NCBI GenBank assembly: GCA_949316235.1
Contig: OX438744.1
Coordinates: forward strand, 29,074,778 to 29,138,777
DNA from: Oegoconia quadripuncta
Taxonomy: Eukaryota; Arthropoda; Insecta; Lepidoptera; Autostichidae
Length of the DNA stretch: 64,000 bases
Direction of reading: 5' to 3'
Part shown: positions 1 to 10,384 of the stretch, piece after piece
How the letters are laid out: each line of letters begins with the position of its first letter
Numbering within the stretch: position 1 is the stretch's first letter
Notes under the pieces: generated by a model
The model's input: only the letters and a program-made list of their open reading frames with translations
Database searches by the model: none
Told to the model about the DNA's origin: nothing
Translations under genes and position numbers: made by a program

Positions 1-660
1 ACACGCGCCTATTTTGGTTTAAGTAATTTTCTGCCAAATGAGCGGCCATATTGTTCGGGTTTCGTTCGTCAAAACAAAAACAGAGATAAGATGAGATCTC
101 GATATTTTAGCCCATTCCTAATTTGTTTTGAATTTTTATCACTATAAAAATCAAATGCAAAAAATTAGGCCAAGTTCTCAATTGAATATTCAAAAATACT
201 TATAATATAACATTATAGTCCACAAAGAAATTGATCCATTTTTTCTTGTTTTGGTGGGATATCATTGCTTCTTATCAGATAATTTAAAAATTCCGCTTCT
301 TTTGCATTAGAGTTTTTATTAACGATACAATACGATACGTACCATATTGCCAATCGCGCAACGACTCACACAAACGAGAATCTTGGGTGTACTACCATAA
401 CCTAGTTTTGATATGAACAATAAATTAGGACCCCTTTAAAGACATTAGTAGGTAGGTACGGACAAAGATTTTAATTCAACAAATGTACCCCGAAAACAGA
501 AATTCCAAGTCGAACGGCTTCATGTAAATAGTGCATATTGTGTGCTACCGGTTTTAGGAGAACTTGGTTTGAAAACTACCGTGCGCTTCGATCCAAATTA
601 TTGTATTGTAATAAGTTGCATATTTAACATTTAACAGGGAATTTGATCTTTTTTTTTCTT
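1..660. other. unassigned AT-rich DNA, possibly intronic
   Basis: No long open frame and no recognised repeat is seen here. The last bases form a strong pyrimidine tract ending in TTACAG, which looks like a splice acceptor for the next entry. If that reading is right, this stretch is the end of an upstream intron. Intronic status is inference only. Confidence 0.4.
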
Positions 661-664
661 ACAG

Positions 665-728
665 GTACATTTCGATGTGACATAAATACAATTTGGACAA
701 ATTGAACATGAATCACGGACCACTGTCG
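665..728 (+). CDS. candidate 5' exon carrying a start codon (partial)
   Basis: A T-rich tract and TTACAG precede this 64-nt segment, and a good donor, TCG|GTAAGT, follows it. Inside, an ATG at 708 opens a short frame (M-N-H-G-P-L-S) that reaches the donor in phase 0, with an in-frame stop upstream in TGACATAA. This would fit an exon of 5'UTR plus the first seven codons. The product is not recognised. No matching downstream coding exon was found: joined in phase 0, the other exon-like segments at 23412, 46781 and 48745 all stop early. It may be a real exon whose partner lies outside the window, a non-coding exon, or chance. Confidence 0.3.
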
Positions 729-729
729 G

Positions 730-1355
730 TAAGTTATGTCTTGATATTAGACCCTAAGGGTGTGGAGTAAAGTAAAAAGTCCACTTTGATATGATGCTGT
801 TGTAATACCAAGGTTTTTTACTTTAAGGATTTTTATGGAAAAATAATTCTAAGCGTACTTAGTCCACGGGTATATTGTAAGGCCTTACACAGTTGCGTAA
901 CGTTCCGTTACATGCAGTAAAGTAGATAATCCCGGCTGTAAATCCATAGGTGTTTTACAAGATAGGCTCTACGTGGATGCGTAATGTTTGCGTTGATGTC
1001 ATAGTCTAAAACTATGTAGAGACCAGTTTCAGAGTGAGTTTCTGTGAGAATCTTTTTTAAGAATATTTTTAGAGGGACGCCTCTAGTGTCGCTTTAGGCT
1101 AGATTGAAGTGTCTATATGTCGCGGCATTTAGACGCTCGTGTTTGATGGATTGGGATTAACTTCTTATGGGATTATGATGTCTTGGCAATCAAGGTGGTC
1201 TAGATTTATCGTAGCATGTGAAAAAGGACGGTCAAGCGCAACGTGGACTCATGTTCTGAGGGTTCTTTACTGTTGTAATACAGACTTATTTCATAAGTAC
1301 CTTTATTAGTGACCAAAAGCTTGATATATTTCCTTTTTAAATTCAAATGCTTGTC
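730..1355. other. unassigned DNA
   Basis: Moderately AT-rich sequence after the GTAAGT donor. I see no open frame worth calling and no similarity to the repeat families elsewhere in the window. Confidence 0.4.
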
Positions 1356-1361
1356 CGCCAC

Positions 1362-1435
1362 ATTCTGTCATCATCATCATATCAGCCGAAAGACGTCCTC
1401 TGCTGGACAAAGCCCTCCCCCAAAGACATTCACAT
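1362..1435 (+). repeat. dispersed repeat, 'CATCATCATATCAGCC...GACGTCC' family, fragment
   Basis: The segment reads ATCATCATCATATCAGCC, then AAGACGTCCTCTGCTGGACA and a C-rich run. The same order (CATCAT..TCAGC, GACGTCCACTGCTG, CCCC, AGA.TT) occurs at 13505 and, degraded, at 58632. From general knowledge this is a very common lepidopteran repeat, probably the 3' part of an RTE-type LINE; that assignment is inference. Confidence 0.5.
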
Positions 1436-1894
1436 TCTTTACTTCAGAATAAATGCCGTCCTAAAATAGACGTTTTCTTTAATATTTTTCCACTATTTAC
1501 AACATTTACATATCATCACCATTGACAAGCGTTTTAAAAACCAATAAACCTCGTCAGTGGAGAACCTCAAAGGGTGTATATATGTCTGACTAAGAGATTA
1601 TATTTCCAGTTATCATCGATCATAAACATCTTTATTAACATCAATTATTATCTGTGACAGTCAAAAAAGAACTTTTCTCCTTACAACACTTTCATATTGT
1701 TGTCCGAAAACTTCAAGCGCCAATAAAACCCACCTGGCGAATCCAGGACATAATGCGATGGGAAACTTTCCTAATAAAATATTCGACTAATTCTGAGCAA
1801 AATGTTTTTAAGTTTCGCGAAAACTTGGTGATAGGGTTACGAATTTTTCTGTGAGAATCGAATTGGTTTGTTGAGACATCTCTCACAGATGGGC

Positions 1895-2045
1895 TGATGA
1901 CTTTTATCCCAAATGAGGTGGTCAGAGATATCCCAACCATAAGCGTTTTCGGTTTTGCATATGTAAAAATTTTAATGCTTGAAACAACATCCATGGATCA
2001 CATTTCGAAACGCCGTTGAAGACGACTTGATAAGCGTTTTGATGC
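1895..2045 (+). repeat. repeat family H ('GGTGGTCAGAGATATCCCAA'), degraded copy
   Basis: It shares GGTGGTCAGAGATATCCCAA, then CATAAGCGTTT and GCTTGAAACAAC, in the same order as copies at 6118, 8212 and 61895. The 3' half (CCCACGGGAAGAG) seen in those copies is missing. The class is unknown; a retroelement 3' region is likely. Confidence 0.6.
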
Positions 2046-2049
2046 TGCC

Positions 2050-2590
2050 CGTGTTACATCAAAAGTATCTTTCAATAAATATAAAGATACTATAAAACAG
2101 AAACTTATTGAGATAGCATATTTTAAAATATTAAACTATTTAGACGATAATCATCCCTGGACAATTAATAATGAAATATAAAAACCTTTTTGTAATATAA
2201 AAACTTGTTTTTTATAGAGCAATCCTTCGAATTTCTTGCTTGCTCTTCTCAGGGGAAAATTGCCTTTTGAATAAGCAGTAGCTTATAAAATGTAAAATCT
2301 GACTATTTTAAGTGTACCCTGTGTACATACAAAATAAAAACGACTCGTATATTATTGAGGATTGTTTTATTGATACCTATATAATAATAATGTAAAAGTA
2401 CCAATTTTCCTGTAATATAATTAAAACATTACCCACTCAATTATAACGATAATTATTGTCAGTAACATAATAAGAATCACTAATTGGCATAAGTTTGGTA
2501 TTAGTTTACTATAATATAATTTCTGCAATAATGGTGTTGATTCTATCTGAATAAGTAAATAAATAAAGCATTTTTGACTTTGACTTTGAC
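2050..2590 (+). mobile_element. jockey-like LINE 3' end (family G), diverged
   Basis: The segment carries the C-terminal coding end and 3'UTR seen best at 12800: ATAAAGATACTATAAAACAG, AACTTATTGAGA.AGCATA, a run of Asp codons, then TTTCTTGCTTG, CTCTTCTCAGGGG, AAAATTGCCTTTTGAA and GTGTACCCTGTGTAC. It ends in AATAAATAAAGCATTTTTGA followed by a short TTTGAC repeat. About 200 bp of extra AT-rich DNA (roughly 2345-2555) interrupts it before the final tail. The coding part is not open. Confidence 0.65.
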
Positions 2591-2599
2591 GGGTGAGAC

Positions 2600-3190
2600 A
2601 GTTTTCCTACGGCTTTCCTACTTCACATCTTTACTTCTTCTTTAATAGTCTGTGGCCCAAGGTAGCTGGTGTCGCCAGAGGCTTTTCCTAAGGAAAATTT
2701 CTAGGGAAACTTGACGACACTGCGAGGTGCACTGGTCGATATGAAATGCTGTTATTAACAAATGCGTAAAATGGTTGTTACCTGCCAAATTTGCCGGATA
2801 CGAGCTTCTCCTCCAGCGTCCCGCTGCACTCCAGAGGTTTCTCGCCCTGGCCAGGGATACTCGACAGCACTAGGAGCTCCCACGGGGTATTCCACGTGAA
2901 ATAAGCAAGATGGCGGTTTCGAAGATAGCAGTCGCGATTGTACGGTGTTTGTCCAAGGACGATCGAATGACTGGTGGTATGTAACTACCACGCGTGCGTT
3001 TCCTCTGTGGGGTTCACACATCAACTCTCGCGCAGTCGGAAGCCGTTGGATGCTCTCGACCCTCGAAATTCAAACAGTTTACAACCATTTCCGTTACTAA
3101 CGTTAACAACAGCGTTAAACAAAATAATAAAGATTAAATTACCAATGGCGAAACCAGTAGCAATAGAGTCACGAAGGGCACAATGACCCA
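2600..3190. other. GC-richer unassigned block with family D fragments
   Basis: The block is clearly richer in G+C than its surroundings. Its edges carry pieces of family D: TTCTTTAATAGTCTGTGGCCCAAGGTAGC near 2638 in two parts, and AGTAGCAATAGAGTCACGAAGGGCAC near 3150. Family D joins these same two motifs directly at 7330 and 59210. The middle therefore looks like an insertion of about 480 bp into a family D copy, or a longer version of it. Open frames on both strands (89 aa on minus, 70 aa on plus) resemble nothing I know. Confidence 0.4.
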
Positions 3191-3191
3191 C

Positions 3192-3760
3192 TGACCGTTG
3201 TATCGATAAAACAAAAAAGCCAGTATTAGGTCGATTACATTTGTACGAAGCAAGACTACTAAACTTTTCAATTATTATCATCCATTTCTGACCTAGCGAA
3301 GGTTTGATGGCAGGTGCCGATGCGTTTAGAATTAATAATTTATCGCTGGTATATTTAAATTTTTTGATAGAAAGAATATGAACTGTTGACGGGTTTGGCA
3401 TACTAATATTACCAAATGGATTGATACTTAGGACGATGGCAGTGCGGCAGCTCGTGAAGAGCTAACCCAAAATCGCACAAAAAGATATCAGGACAAGGTT
3501 GAAATCTGTGCGCATTGTATGGTGGTTGTTACGTGAAGAAAAATTAAAAATGAAATTTTTAAGGAAACCAGACGTATAATGAAAAAAGAACGAAAGTTTT
3601 AAAGGAAGTTTTAAACAATTAGTAAAACAATATTTCAACCTAACCGCCTCAATGTTAAACAACATGGGATTTTCGAGTTGAATTTCGCGGGTTTGAGCCC
3701 CAGCAGGATACATGTCTTTTGAAAACAGGTTTTTATATTACCAAAATGTTTTTATCATCA
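3192..3760. other. unassigned AT-rich DNA
   Basis: A 126-aa minus-strand open frame ends here but has no recognisable domain and a low-complexity AT-driven composition. Bases 3690-3715 (GGGTTTGAGCCCCAGCAGGATACATG) resemble the B box of SINE C, so a very worn SINE C head may lie at about 3640-3715. Confidence 0.35.
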
Positions 3761-3868
3761 TCATCAGCCCCTAAAGATCCCACTGCAGGGATATAGGCCT
3801 TCCCACGTATATGAGGGAGTATGGGCCATAGTCCACCACGCTGGCCCAATGCGGGTTGGGGAAAGGTT
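3752..3868 (+). repeat. repeat family K ('GATATAGGCCTT...GCGGGTTGGGG')
   Basis: Diagnostic pieces in order are TCATCATCATCAGCCC, CCACTGCAGGGATATAGGCC, GAGGGAGTATGGGCCATAGT and CCAATGCGGGTTGGGGA. The same series appears at 17103, 37685, 43680 and 51405. All copies in the window lie on the plus strand. The fuller copies end with a tRNA-like or 'GAGCCACCGACG' segment. It is probably a retroelement tail. Confidence 0.7.
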
Positions 3869-4124
3869 TTTATATTTCATTATTAGTTGTAAAATAGCCT
3901 CACATGCGAACAAGTGGTTATGTCCTTGAATGTTGATTTTGTACATCAATGGGAACCTTATTGAAAATATTTCTTGTGTAGACATCATGTTTATCACTAT
4001 TTTTCCTAAATTGTGCTATATTTTTTTAATATATTTAACATTATCAAAAATGTAGAGAATGTAGAGAAAAAATGTAGAGAACGGAACGGAACGTGATTCA
4101 AAAATTATGCGTTAGTCGATAATT

Positions 4125-5285
4125 TCACGTATATGAGGTCTCCCTGCGTTCATTTGTATGGTAGCGTCGTGCGGCCAGCTTATACTGGTAGCATTACGAC
4201 CGTCGCGTAGTCGACCGTACACTTACTACTAAAACAAACTGTACATCGTTCTAAGCCATATCTGTACCATAGATTGCGTAATCGTTGAATAGACAAAGAA
4301 CACCGCATTCGTCTGTCCTTAATTAAATCTCATTACGACACTCCAATATGGGAGTCTCGGAAAAGTATAGCACCACATCAGACCCGGAAAGAGTACATAC
4401 ATCACCAACTTAAATTTTCCAATGGAACGTCTTCAGAAAACTCTACTTTCCAACACCATAAAGTTGAAAATCCTAACGAATACGCAAATTGTAGCAGCAA
4501 AATGGTAACATAAAGCAACAGATGTAGAGCGAACGAGGCTACCATTGTTGTGAGATCTCTTGAGTTTCTTTGTATAGCCCGACGTTACGACGATTGTGTT
4601 GAACCGCGAGGGGGAGTGCAGGTCAACTTAAACTGGGCTAATTCTGATTTATTCTTTCTTTGTTTGAAAAGTGCGCGACGAATGTTGACATCCTCTAGAT
4701 TTGGGGAATAATTTTTGTGTCTGAACTGTGACTTATTACGTTGTATTAATCACATCACACGTGGTTACTGCAGATTTGTTAATGGCGCTTAGTTGGAGAT
4801 TTTCAGTTGACAGGGAGAAATCAAGTTAAACAAACCTATTAATTTTATACAGATTTCTATTATAAATAACGAGACGCAGTAGAATTTTAATTGTATGCAG
4901 AAGAAATTAAGTGCACGGAAGTGGTCCGGCCAAGTTCTCTTTCGACCGGGCGGTAGCCTCTATCTGTTGGAGATTCACACATAATAATATCAACGGCCTT
5001 ATGAATTGAGAAGTTTCCTAATTTTGCTTTCACTGACTGACAGGTAATCAAAATTATACGGTAAATTATAAGCCTGGGATTTTTGAAATTTTTAAGCAAG
5101 ACTTCTCTTATAATATAACTAAAGAAATAAATAGTGTGAGGTTAGTCAATAATCTCAACTTTAAAGCCTTTTAGATACTAGTTATACACGGGACCACCAT
5201 AGTCAGGTCTCCCTGCGTTCACATTTCTGATAGCATGACCAGCTTATAGATTGCAGTCGTCATGCCGTCATCTGTAGTACTACAT
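4125..5285. repeat. pair of related ~90-bp repeats (L) with unassigned DNA between
   Basis: Two segments, about 4133-4215 and 5203-5275, share AGGTCTCCCTGCGTTCA, TAGC, CAGCTTATA and a CGTC-rich end. They are direct repeats about 1.07 kb apart. The 980 bp between holds nothing recognised. GGCCAAGTTCTC also occurs at 169, 4929 and 5358, so part of this may be one dispersed element. The biological class is unknown. Confidence 0.35.
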
Positions 5286-5497
5286 AATACATACTTGCTT
5301 TATTTAATTGCTTTAACAAAGTTTCAAACCTTACCTAAATCATAAATGTTAAAACGGGCCAAGTTCTCCTTACACAGTTGGGTTAAAATAATTGAAAGCC
5401 AAACAAATGCCAAGTTTCTATTCTAACTTTGAACTTGGCATATTTTGGTATTAAATATTAGTAATTAGATATTAAGTAAAATATTATTAATTAATTA

Positions 5498-5752
5498 ACC
5501 GCCTCCGTGGCTCAATAGTACAATACATGTTTAGTACTCGGTTTGGTTGGTGGTAGAGCTAGCTATCACCAACGTATCTTAATCTGCCGCAAAACAGCAA
5601 TGTTAATAGCATTGTTGTGTTCCGGTTGTCAAAGATAAGTTAGCTAAATATATGGGTTTCCGGGTCAGTACACTTCCACCTTCGGGCCTCATCTTCACTT
5701 AACATCAGGTGTGATTGAGGTCAAGTGTTAACCCGTTGTGCATAAAAAAAAG
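5498..5752 (+). mobile_element. SINE C copy, internally deleted
   Basis: It begins ACCGCCTCCGTGGCTCAAT (A-box-like GTGGCTCAAT) and ends GAGGTCAAGTG..CCGTTGTGCATAAAAAAAA. The B-box region and most of the central part are lost: the head jumps straight to ACATGTTTAGTACTCGG. The body motifs GTTGTGTTCCGGTTGTCA and GGTTTCCGGGTCAGTACACT are kept. Orientation follows the A-tail. Confidence 0.85.
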
Positions 5753-5847
5753 CAATCAAACAGAGTATGACCACGGAAACCTTGAAGTTAAACCTTTAAT
5801 TAAAAGCTTTCTTTAACTTTTATGGATCATCGAAAACTGTTATGTCT

Positions 5848-5930
5848 TCTACTTTTTAACCGACTTCAAATAGGAGGAGGTTCTCAATTCGGCCGTTTGT
5901 ATGTTTTTATTTATGTATGTACAGTCGGCA
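5848..5930 (+). repeat. lepidopteran 'AACCGACTTC..GGAGGAGGTTCTCAATTC' repeat
   Basis: TTTTTAACCGACTTCAAATA, GGAGGAGGTTCTCAATTCGG and TATGTATGTAC occur in this order. Matching pieces lie at 8770 and 54540 (minus) and at 40548 (plus). It is a well-known, extremely common motif of butterfly and moth genomes; which element it terminates is not decided from this window. Confidence 0.65.
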
Positions 5931-6117
5931 ACACAATTAAGGTAGCAGGTTTATATTTTATGATATTGTTTGGAGCGTCTTGGTTGGATTTTGTTATATT
6001 TTCCCTTACATTTTGATCACAGTTTGATTTCAGTTAAACTTAAATAACATTCATTCATAACGTCATTCAGATCAGTATGTTAAATCATACATATTAAAGA
6101 AATTACTGAACATACAT

Positions 6118-6345
6118 ACATAATGTCTCGACACCTATCCCAAATAGGGTGGTCAGAGATATTCCAAACAATAGTGTTTGGAAGTTCCAAAAATTAAAAC
6201 ATCCTCAGTTCACCTTGACATGCACACATGACAGAGGGTGCAAGGAAACGTGCAAAACCATTGATGGATTTTGGTGGAAAGTCCCTTAGTCGCCTGTAAC
6301 GACTCCCACGGAAAGAGACCCGGAAACCCCAACACATTGTAGACA
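6118..6345 (+). repeat. repeat family H copy
   Basis: CCCAAATAGGGTGGTCAGAG, ATATTCCAAACA, CAGTTCACCTTGACATGCAC, GACAGAGGGTG, GGAAAGTCCC and CTCCCACGGAAAGAGAC follow in the order also found at 8212 and 61895. The ends are not sharp and no TIR or A-tail is seen, so the class is open. Confidence 0.7.
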
Positions 6346-6699
6346 CATTGTAATAGGATAGAATTGTGAACTCACCATCTGCACATAAACCGATGAGGTT
6401 TCCGTAAGATGGATATGCAAAGATTTGTAATTTTTGTTATAAGTATTTTGATCAATAAATAAAAAAAAAAGTTACATTATTACATATAAGTATGGAATAT
6501 GGAACACTTTGTAGGGGATTCACCCGGAAGATAAATCATCGTGAAACATTGTAAAAACGAAACATTCTCGAGGGAGGGCTTACTTTAATCTAGTTGTATA
6601 CAACATTGTTCATATTAACATAAATTTGTAACATCTTGCCTTAAAGTATTCAAAACTGGGATTATGGAAGTACTCGTATAACCTAAAGTACAAGGTTTG

Positions 6700-6925
6700 T
6701 ACTAGCCTTCTGCCCGCGACTTCGTCTGTTTTAGAATAATTTTATCGCTGATATGTTTAATTTGTTTATACATCGGGAACTACTGCCTTTATCGAGATAA
6801 AACCTAGACTGTGTGTTAATGCAGGGTATATTCTAACTATTTACCAAATTTCATCCAAATCCGTTCATCCCTTTCGCCGTAATTGAGCAATAAACAAACA
6901 AACATCCCATCCTTCGCATTTATAA
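6700..6925 (+). repeat. lepidopteran 'CATCCAAATCCGTTCATCC' repeat (family M)
   Basis: It starts with CTTCTGCCCGCGACTTCGTC and ends ACCAAATTTCATCCAAATCC, GTTCATCC.TTTCG, CAAACATCC, TTCGCATTTATAATAAT. Same-family segments lie at 30960 (plus) and 36565 (minus), with looser relatives at 20640 and 40690. This family is abundant in Lepidoptera; I cannot assign its class from the sequence. Confidence 0.7.
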
Positions 6926-7014
6926 TAATAATTATAGATTGGGTTGTATCGGCTTTTTGGTATCTAATCTAACTAATATTACAAATGGGAAAGTTAGGAT
7001 GTTTGTTTGTTTAT

Positions 7015-7085
7015 TAGTCACAATTTTCCCCTGAGAAGAACAAGCAAGAAACTCGATAGGATTCTTCCTGAGAAAAATACAACTA
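7015..7085 (-). mobile_element. jockey-like LINE 3'UTR fragment (family G)
   Basis: Reverse complement of the 3'UTR block TTTCTTGCTTGTTCTTCTCA followed by GGGGAAAATTGTGAC. Only about 70 bp remain. Confidence 0.55.
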
Positions 7086-7179
7086 CAAAATATTAACTTA
7101 CTGTTATATCAAAGATCGCAATTGTTTAGAATATGTCTGTTCATATCAGTACGAATCAGCTATGGGTAGGCACTGCCTT

Positions 7180-7430
7180 TCTGCCTGTATGGAGGACACG
7201 TCACTGTTTTCAACCTACTTCCTAACAAAGAGGTTATTAATTCTACTGTATTTTTTATATTTTTCATTTATTTTCCGCTATATCTTCGAAGTGGGAAACT
7301 TCTTTTCCTACTTACACAGCCTATTCCTTTCTTTAATTAGTCTGGGGTCCAAGGTAGCAATAGAATCACGTAGGGCACCGTCTACCTTCAGTAGGCGCCG
7401 TGTCGAGTACCACTGTTGATCCTTGATCTA
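7180..7430 (+). repeat. repeat family D copy
   Basis: The core TCTGGGGTCCAAGGTAGCAA, TAGAATCACGTAGGGCACCG and TCTACCTTCAGTAGGCGCCG is nearly the same as 59207-59290. An 85-aa open frame across it is a by-product of the repeat and has no known domain. It is probably the 3' part of a LINE. Confidence 0.55.
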
Positions 7431-7431
7431 T

Positions 7432-8205
7432 ATCTTCGACGTAAATGAAAGAATTTCAATAATTCTATTTTGTTTGAAAGGGTATACTGCCTGGGTGGTT
7501 CCATATTTGGTGAAGAGCTGATGATGCACATGAAAATAGACAACGCTTGCTTTTGACAATTTTTGGCAATTCAATTAGGGTATATATATTTTAATTTTAA
7601 TTGGTACAATAACGAAAAAACGTACAATAATGTCAAACGCCCACGCAAACTAAAATTGATCTTCGTTTGTCATACCTGCCACACAGTGCGCATGCGCGGC
7701 TTAGTATGGCTTAACATTCATAATAATAAGTTAAACACATATCTCATTTAAACCAACCCGTACAAGTACAGAGATAAACGTTCATTTGTACAATAAAAGA
7801 CTCCATTCACTATACACAAACCATTCTTTGAGAATTTCTGTTTGAAATTACAAAACGCCTTTGTTACAATTCAATAAACTGTAACGCTTAAGCTTTAAGG
7901 TCGTCAATCGTATACTATTTTAGTCCCATTACAGTAAATATAAGTTTGATAGCAAACCATTGTAAGTTTACTTATAGATTAGAGGTTGAAAGTCCTTATT
8001 GTAAAGTAGTAAAGACATGAAATAGAATATATTCAGGACTCCAGACGGCAAATTTAAATTTGATAGGGTGTGCTACATACGGTCGGACCTGCACAAATCA
8101 GATGTTAGTTTTAAAGACCTACTTACATTGTTTCTCTCCTGAAAAGGAATACTATTACTTACTAGTTATAGAATAGCCATAATTTTATTTAATGACAATA
8201 ACGTT
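7432..8205. other. unassigned AT-rich DNA
   Basis: I find no repeat shared with the rest of the window and no convincing coding frame. CACACAGTGCGCATGCGCGG near 7680 is a small GC-rich palindromic spot (GCGCATGCGC). Confidence 0.35.
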
Positions 8206-8211
8206 TCATAT

Positions 8212-8475
8212 ATACATAACTTCATAATCTCAAATGGGGTAGTCAGAGATATCCCAAACATAAGCGTTTGGGTGTTTCAAACATTAACAGTGGCTTGAAA
8301 CAACGCTTCATTTTCGAAATATACAGAAATGTAAACGTGACAGGGGGTGAAGCCCATCGCCGTTGTAACGGGCAAGTCTATATATGTTTTTTTTTGTGGA
8401 AAGTCCCTCAGCGACTTTTTACGACACCCACGGGAAGAGTCGGGTTGGTTCTATTCCTTTTACGTGCCGAAACCA
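8212..8475 (+). repeat. repeat family H copy
   Basis: TCTCAAATGGGGTAGTCAGA, ATATCCCAAACATAAGCGTT, TGAAACAACG, ATATACAGAAATG, GACAGGGGGTGAAGCCCATC, GGAAAGTCCCTCAG and CACCCACGGGAAGAG appear in order. This is the least worn copy in the window. The open frames (93 and 72 aa) across it are not conserved between copies. Confidence 0.7.
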
Positions 8476-8504
8476 CAGAACAATGTTCAATATTATACTC
8501 TATC

Positions 8505-8556
8505 AATCTTCTTCTTAGCGAGTCGATGGCAAAAACATCAAATTCTTGAAAACCAG
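8505..8556. repeat. short repeat N shared with 29272-29326
   Basis: CTTCTTCTTAGCGAGTCGAT followed by GGCAAAAACATCAAATTCT is matched at 29272-29326 with few changes (CTTCTTCTTCGCGAGTCGAT, GACAAAAACATCAAATTCT). The flanks differ, so about 50 bp is the shared unit. Its nature is unknown. Confidence 0.5.
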
Positions 8557-8558
8557 GG

Positions 8559-8702
8559 GATCTAGTAGTACATAATTTCATCGTTATCGTCATCGGTTAC
8601 GTTCTGACATATGGTTGGTTGATTCATCGCTCGCTCGACAATTTGACGGCTTCTCATTGGTCAACGTAATTGATAACGATACCGATGAAGTTACATGATC
8701 TA
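8559..8702. mobile_element. small foldback element (MITE-like), ~144 bp
   Basis: The left end GATCTAGTAGTACATAATTT, CATCGTTATCG pairs imperfectly with the right end read backwards, TTAGATCATGTAACTTCATC, GGTATCGTTATC. Arms of about 40 bp enclose a 60-bp GC-richer centre. Only one copy is in the window, so mobility is inferred from structure. Confidence 0.5.
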
Positions 8703-8769
8703 AGAGCTGAATGTGGTCAAAACGAATCGAAACGTAATTACACAAAACCTACACAATTCAAAATAATTA

Positions 8770-8865
8770 CTTATTAAACTTATGTATGTACACCGATATC
8801 TCAGGGAACAAACGGCCGAATTGAAAACATTCTCCTTTCTGAAGTCGGTTTAAAAGAAGATGATT
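8770..8865 (-). repeat. 'AACCGACTTC' repeat, minus strand
   Basis: Read on the minus strand it gives AACCGACTTCAGAAAGGAGA, TTTTCAATTCGGCCGTTTG and GTGTACATACATA. It is the same family as 5848 and 40548. Confidence 0.6.
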
Positions 8866-8949
8866 TTCAATTTACTGGTGGGTGGATCGTAACTGCCAGC
8901 AATGTGAAGTCAGTGTGTGCCAGCGAGATCGGTTTTAGGACCCGATTTC

Positions 8950-9072
8950 GAAAGACTTATAAGCGAAAGCCATTTGTGCGACACCAGATAATCGAAGTGC
9001 CATAAGAACGACACGCCATTTAGCCGATGGGCCATTTAATCAAAAAGACAAATATGCGAAAGCCATAGCCAC
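8950..9072. repeat. degenerate short-period minisatellite
   Basis: A unit of about 15-17 bp resembling GCGAAAGCCATTTGT recurs about seven times with heavy drift: GCGAAAGCCATTTGT, GCGACACC.., CGAAGTGCCATAAGA, ACGACACGCCATTTAG, CCGATGGGCCATTTAAT, ..AAAGACAAATAT, GCGAAAGCCAT. The first and last units are the best preserved. Confidence 0.5.
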
Positions 9073-9121
9073 ACAACATGCAAATACTAACATAATCCTG
9101 TCAATTTAAAGGCAAATTTTG

Positions 9122-9228
9122 AATAGATTGTCCCCTGTCCTGCTCATACGTTTGGACGAAATATGCAACTATCTCACTCGCACGTCGCATCGTACGCAAC
9201 AAACGATGTCATGCTACGAGTGCTGATT
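9122..9228 (+). repeat. dispersed repeat, matched by 39545-39627
   Basis: TGTCCTGCTCATACGTTTGG, ACGAAATATGCAACTATCTC and CAAACGATGTCATG match TGTCCTGCTCATTCGCTTGG, ACGGGATATACAACTATCCC and CAAACGATGCCATG at 39547. A GC-rich 200 bp follows only in this copy. The class is unknown. Confidence 0.5.
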
Positions 9229-9599
9229 TCACTTTCCTGAAAATCAGTCGTAGCTGTGTCGCATCGAACTGTGTGTATCTTCGCTGAGGACGCACGTGCG
9301 CTCAGTTGCGTTTGGGTATGCAAATCCCTTTGTTGTCTGCGCTGGTTGCGTCACTCGGTAACGGTGCGCAGGCCCAGTTATCGGCAGATTACAGCGTAGG
9401 CTCGTGTGACCCTTTTTTGTTATAGCCATTTGGATTGCTTTGTCCATAGTCGGTACACACTAGTACCGGAGTACCTTTCAGTTGGCTATCGATGGGTGAC
9501 CACTAATGACATTTTTAGTAAACCTATTACTTATTTTAGTAAACTGTATATGTATAGTAGGCATAGGCATAGGTTTTTTTTCTCGCTCCTTTGTTTTTT

Positions 9600-9731
9600 T
9601 TTGGAAAAGAATTTTGTTTTGTTTTTTAGTTTTGTGATTTCTAGATTTTGTATTATTTAGTTTAGTGCCATGATTTCGGCTAATGGCTCTGTTGCCAAAG
9701 CCGATAAATAAAAAAAATAAAAAAAAAACAG
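9600..9731 (+). mobile_element. A-tailed retroelement 3' end
   Basis: TTTAGTGCCATGATTTCGGC, TAATGGCTCTGTTGCCAAAG, CCGATAAATAAAAAAAATAA and a long A run form a typical 3' end with an A-rich tail, preceded by a T-rich 3'UTR-like stretch. No coding remnant is recognised. Confidence 0.4.
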
Positions 9732-10384
9732 CTCAAGACTGTAATATTAGAAATTCAAGAAGGCTTTTTGGCGGAATATCGGTGAGTGAAGTAGCATTTT
9801 TGTTTATAATTCTTATAATTTGTGCATTCTAACTTTTGAAGCTTAATAATGGCAGAATATTGTGCAGCATAAGTTAGTGGTGGTGTACAAGTGAAGGGAA
9901 GTGTAAATTAAAGTGCGTAACGAAGCTTTCGGGTTCCTACAAGAAGCCGCCAAAATCTTTTGTAAAGCATTCTGCCACTTTACTGAAGAATTACTTGACC
10001 GTGACTAGACTCTTTATACGCCAGGAATACGACGAATTACTTGTTTTGACTGAGACTGACTTATGAACTGAAGAAATAAGAGAAATAAGACATGGCTGTA
10101 TGGGCTTAGATCCCTTTGCCTTCTCCCAGAGGAGTGAATTAGAAATTCAGGAGTATTATATGATTTTAACAGTTTGAGCTATGATTGGATATGCACTGTT
10201 CAAATTACGATATTTTTCAATTTTAATGGACTCTAAAAATTAATTAGATTCATCTAATGAGGCATTTTAAAACGGTTACGGTTTCCGTTTTACGTTATCT
10301 GATCTCCTTGACCTAATGTAGTTGATCTGTTGATAGGTCACTGGTTTACTTCCCGATGGTATAAGGTGTTAATTAAACGCCATC
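9732..10384. other. unassigned DNA with a weak exon-like segment
   Basis: After the A-tail, CAG is followed by a 50-nt open stretch ending ATATCG|GTGAGT at 9781, a good donor. The acceptor side is A-rich rather than pyrimidine-rich, so I do not call an exon. The rest has no recognised content. Confidence 0.3.

Noticed and set aside
3021..3401. 126-aa minus-strand open frame
   Set aside because: It crosses a family D fragment; composition is AT-driven and no domain is visible.
9732..9780. Exon ending at the ATATCG|GTGAGT donor
   Set aside because: The supposed acceptor lies in the A-rich tail of a retroelement, without a pyrimidine tract.
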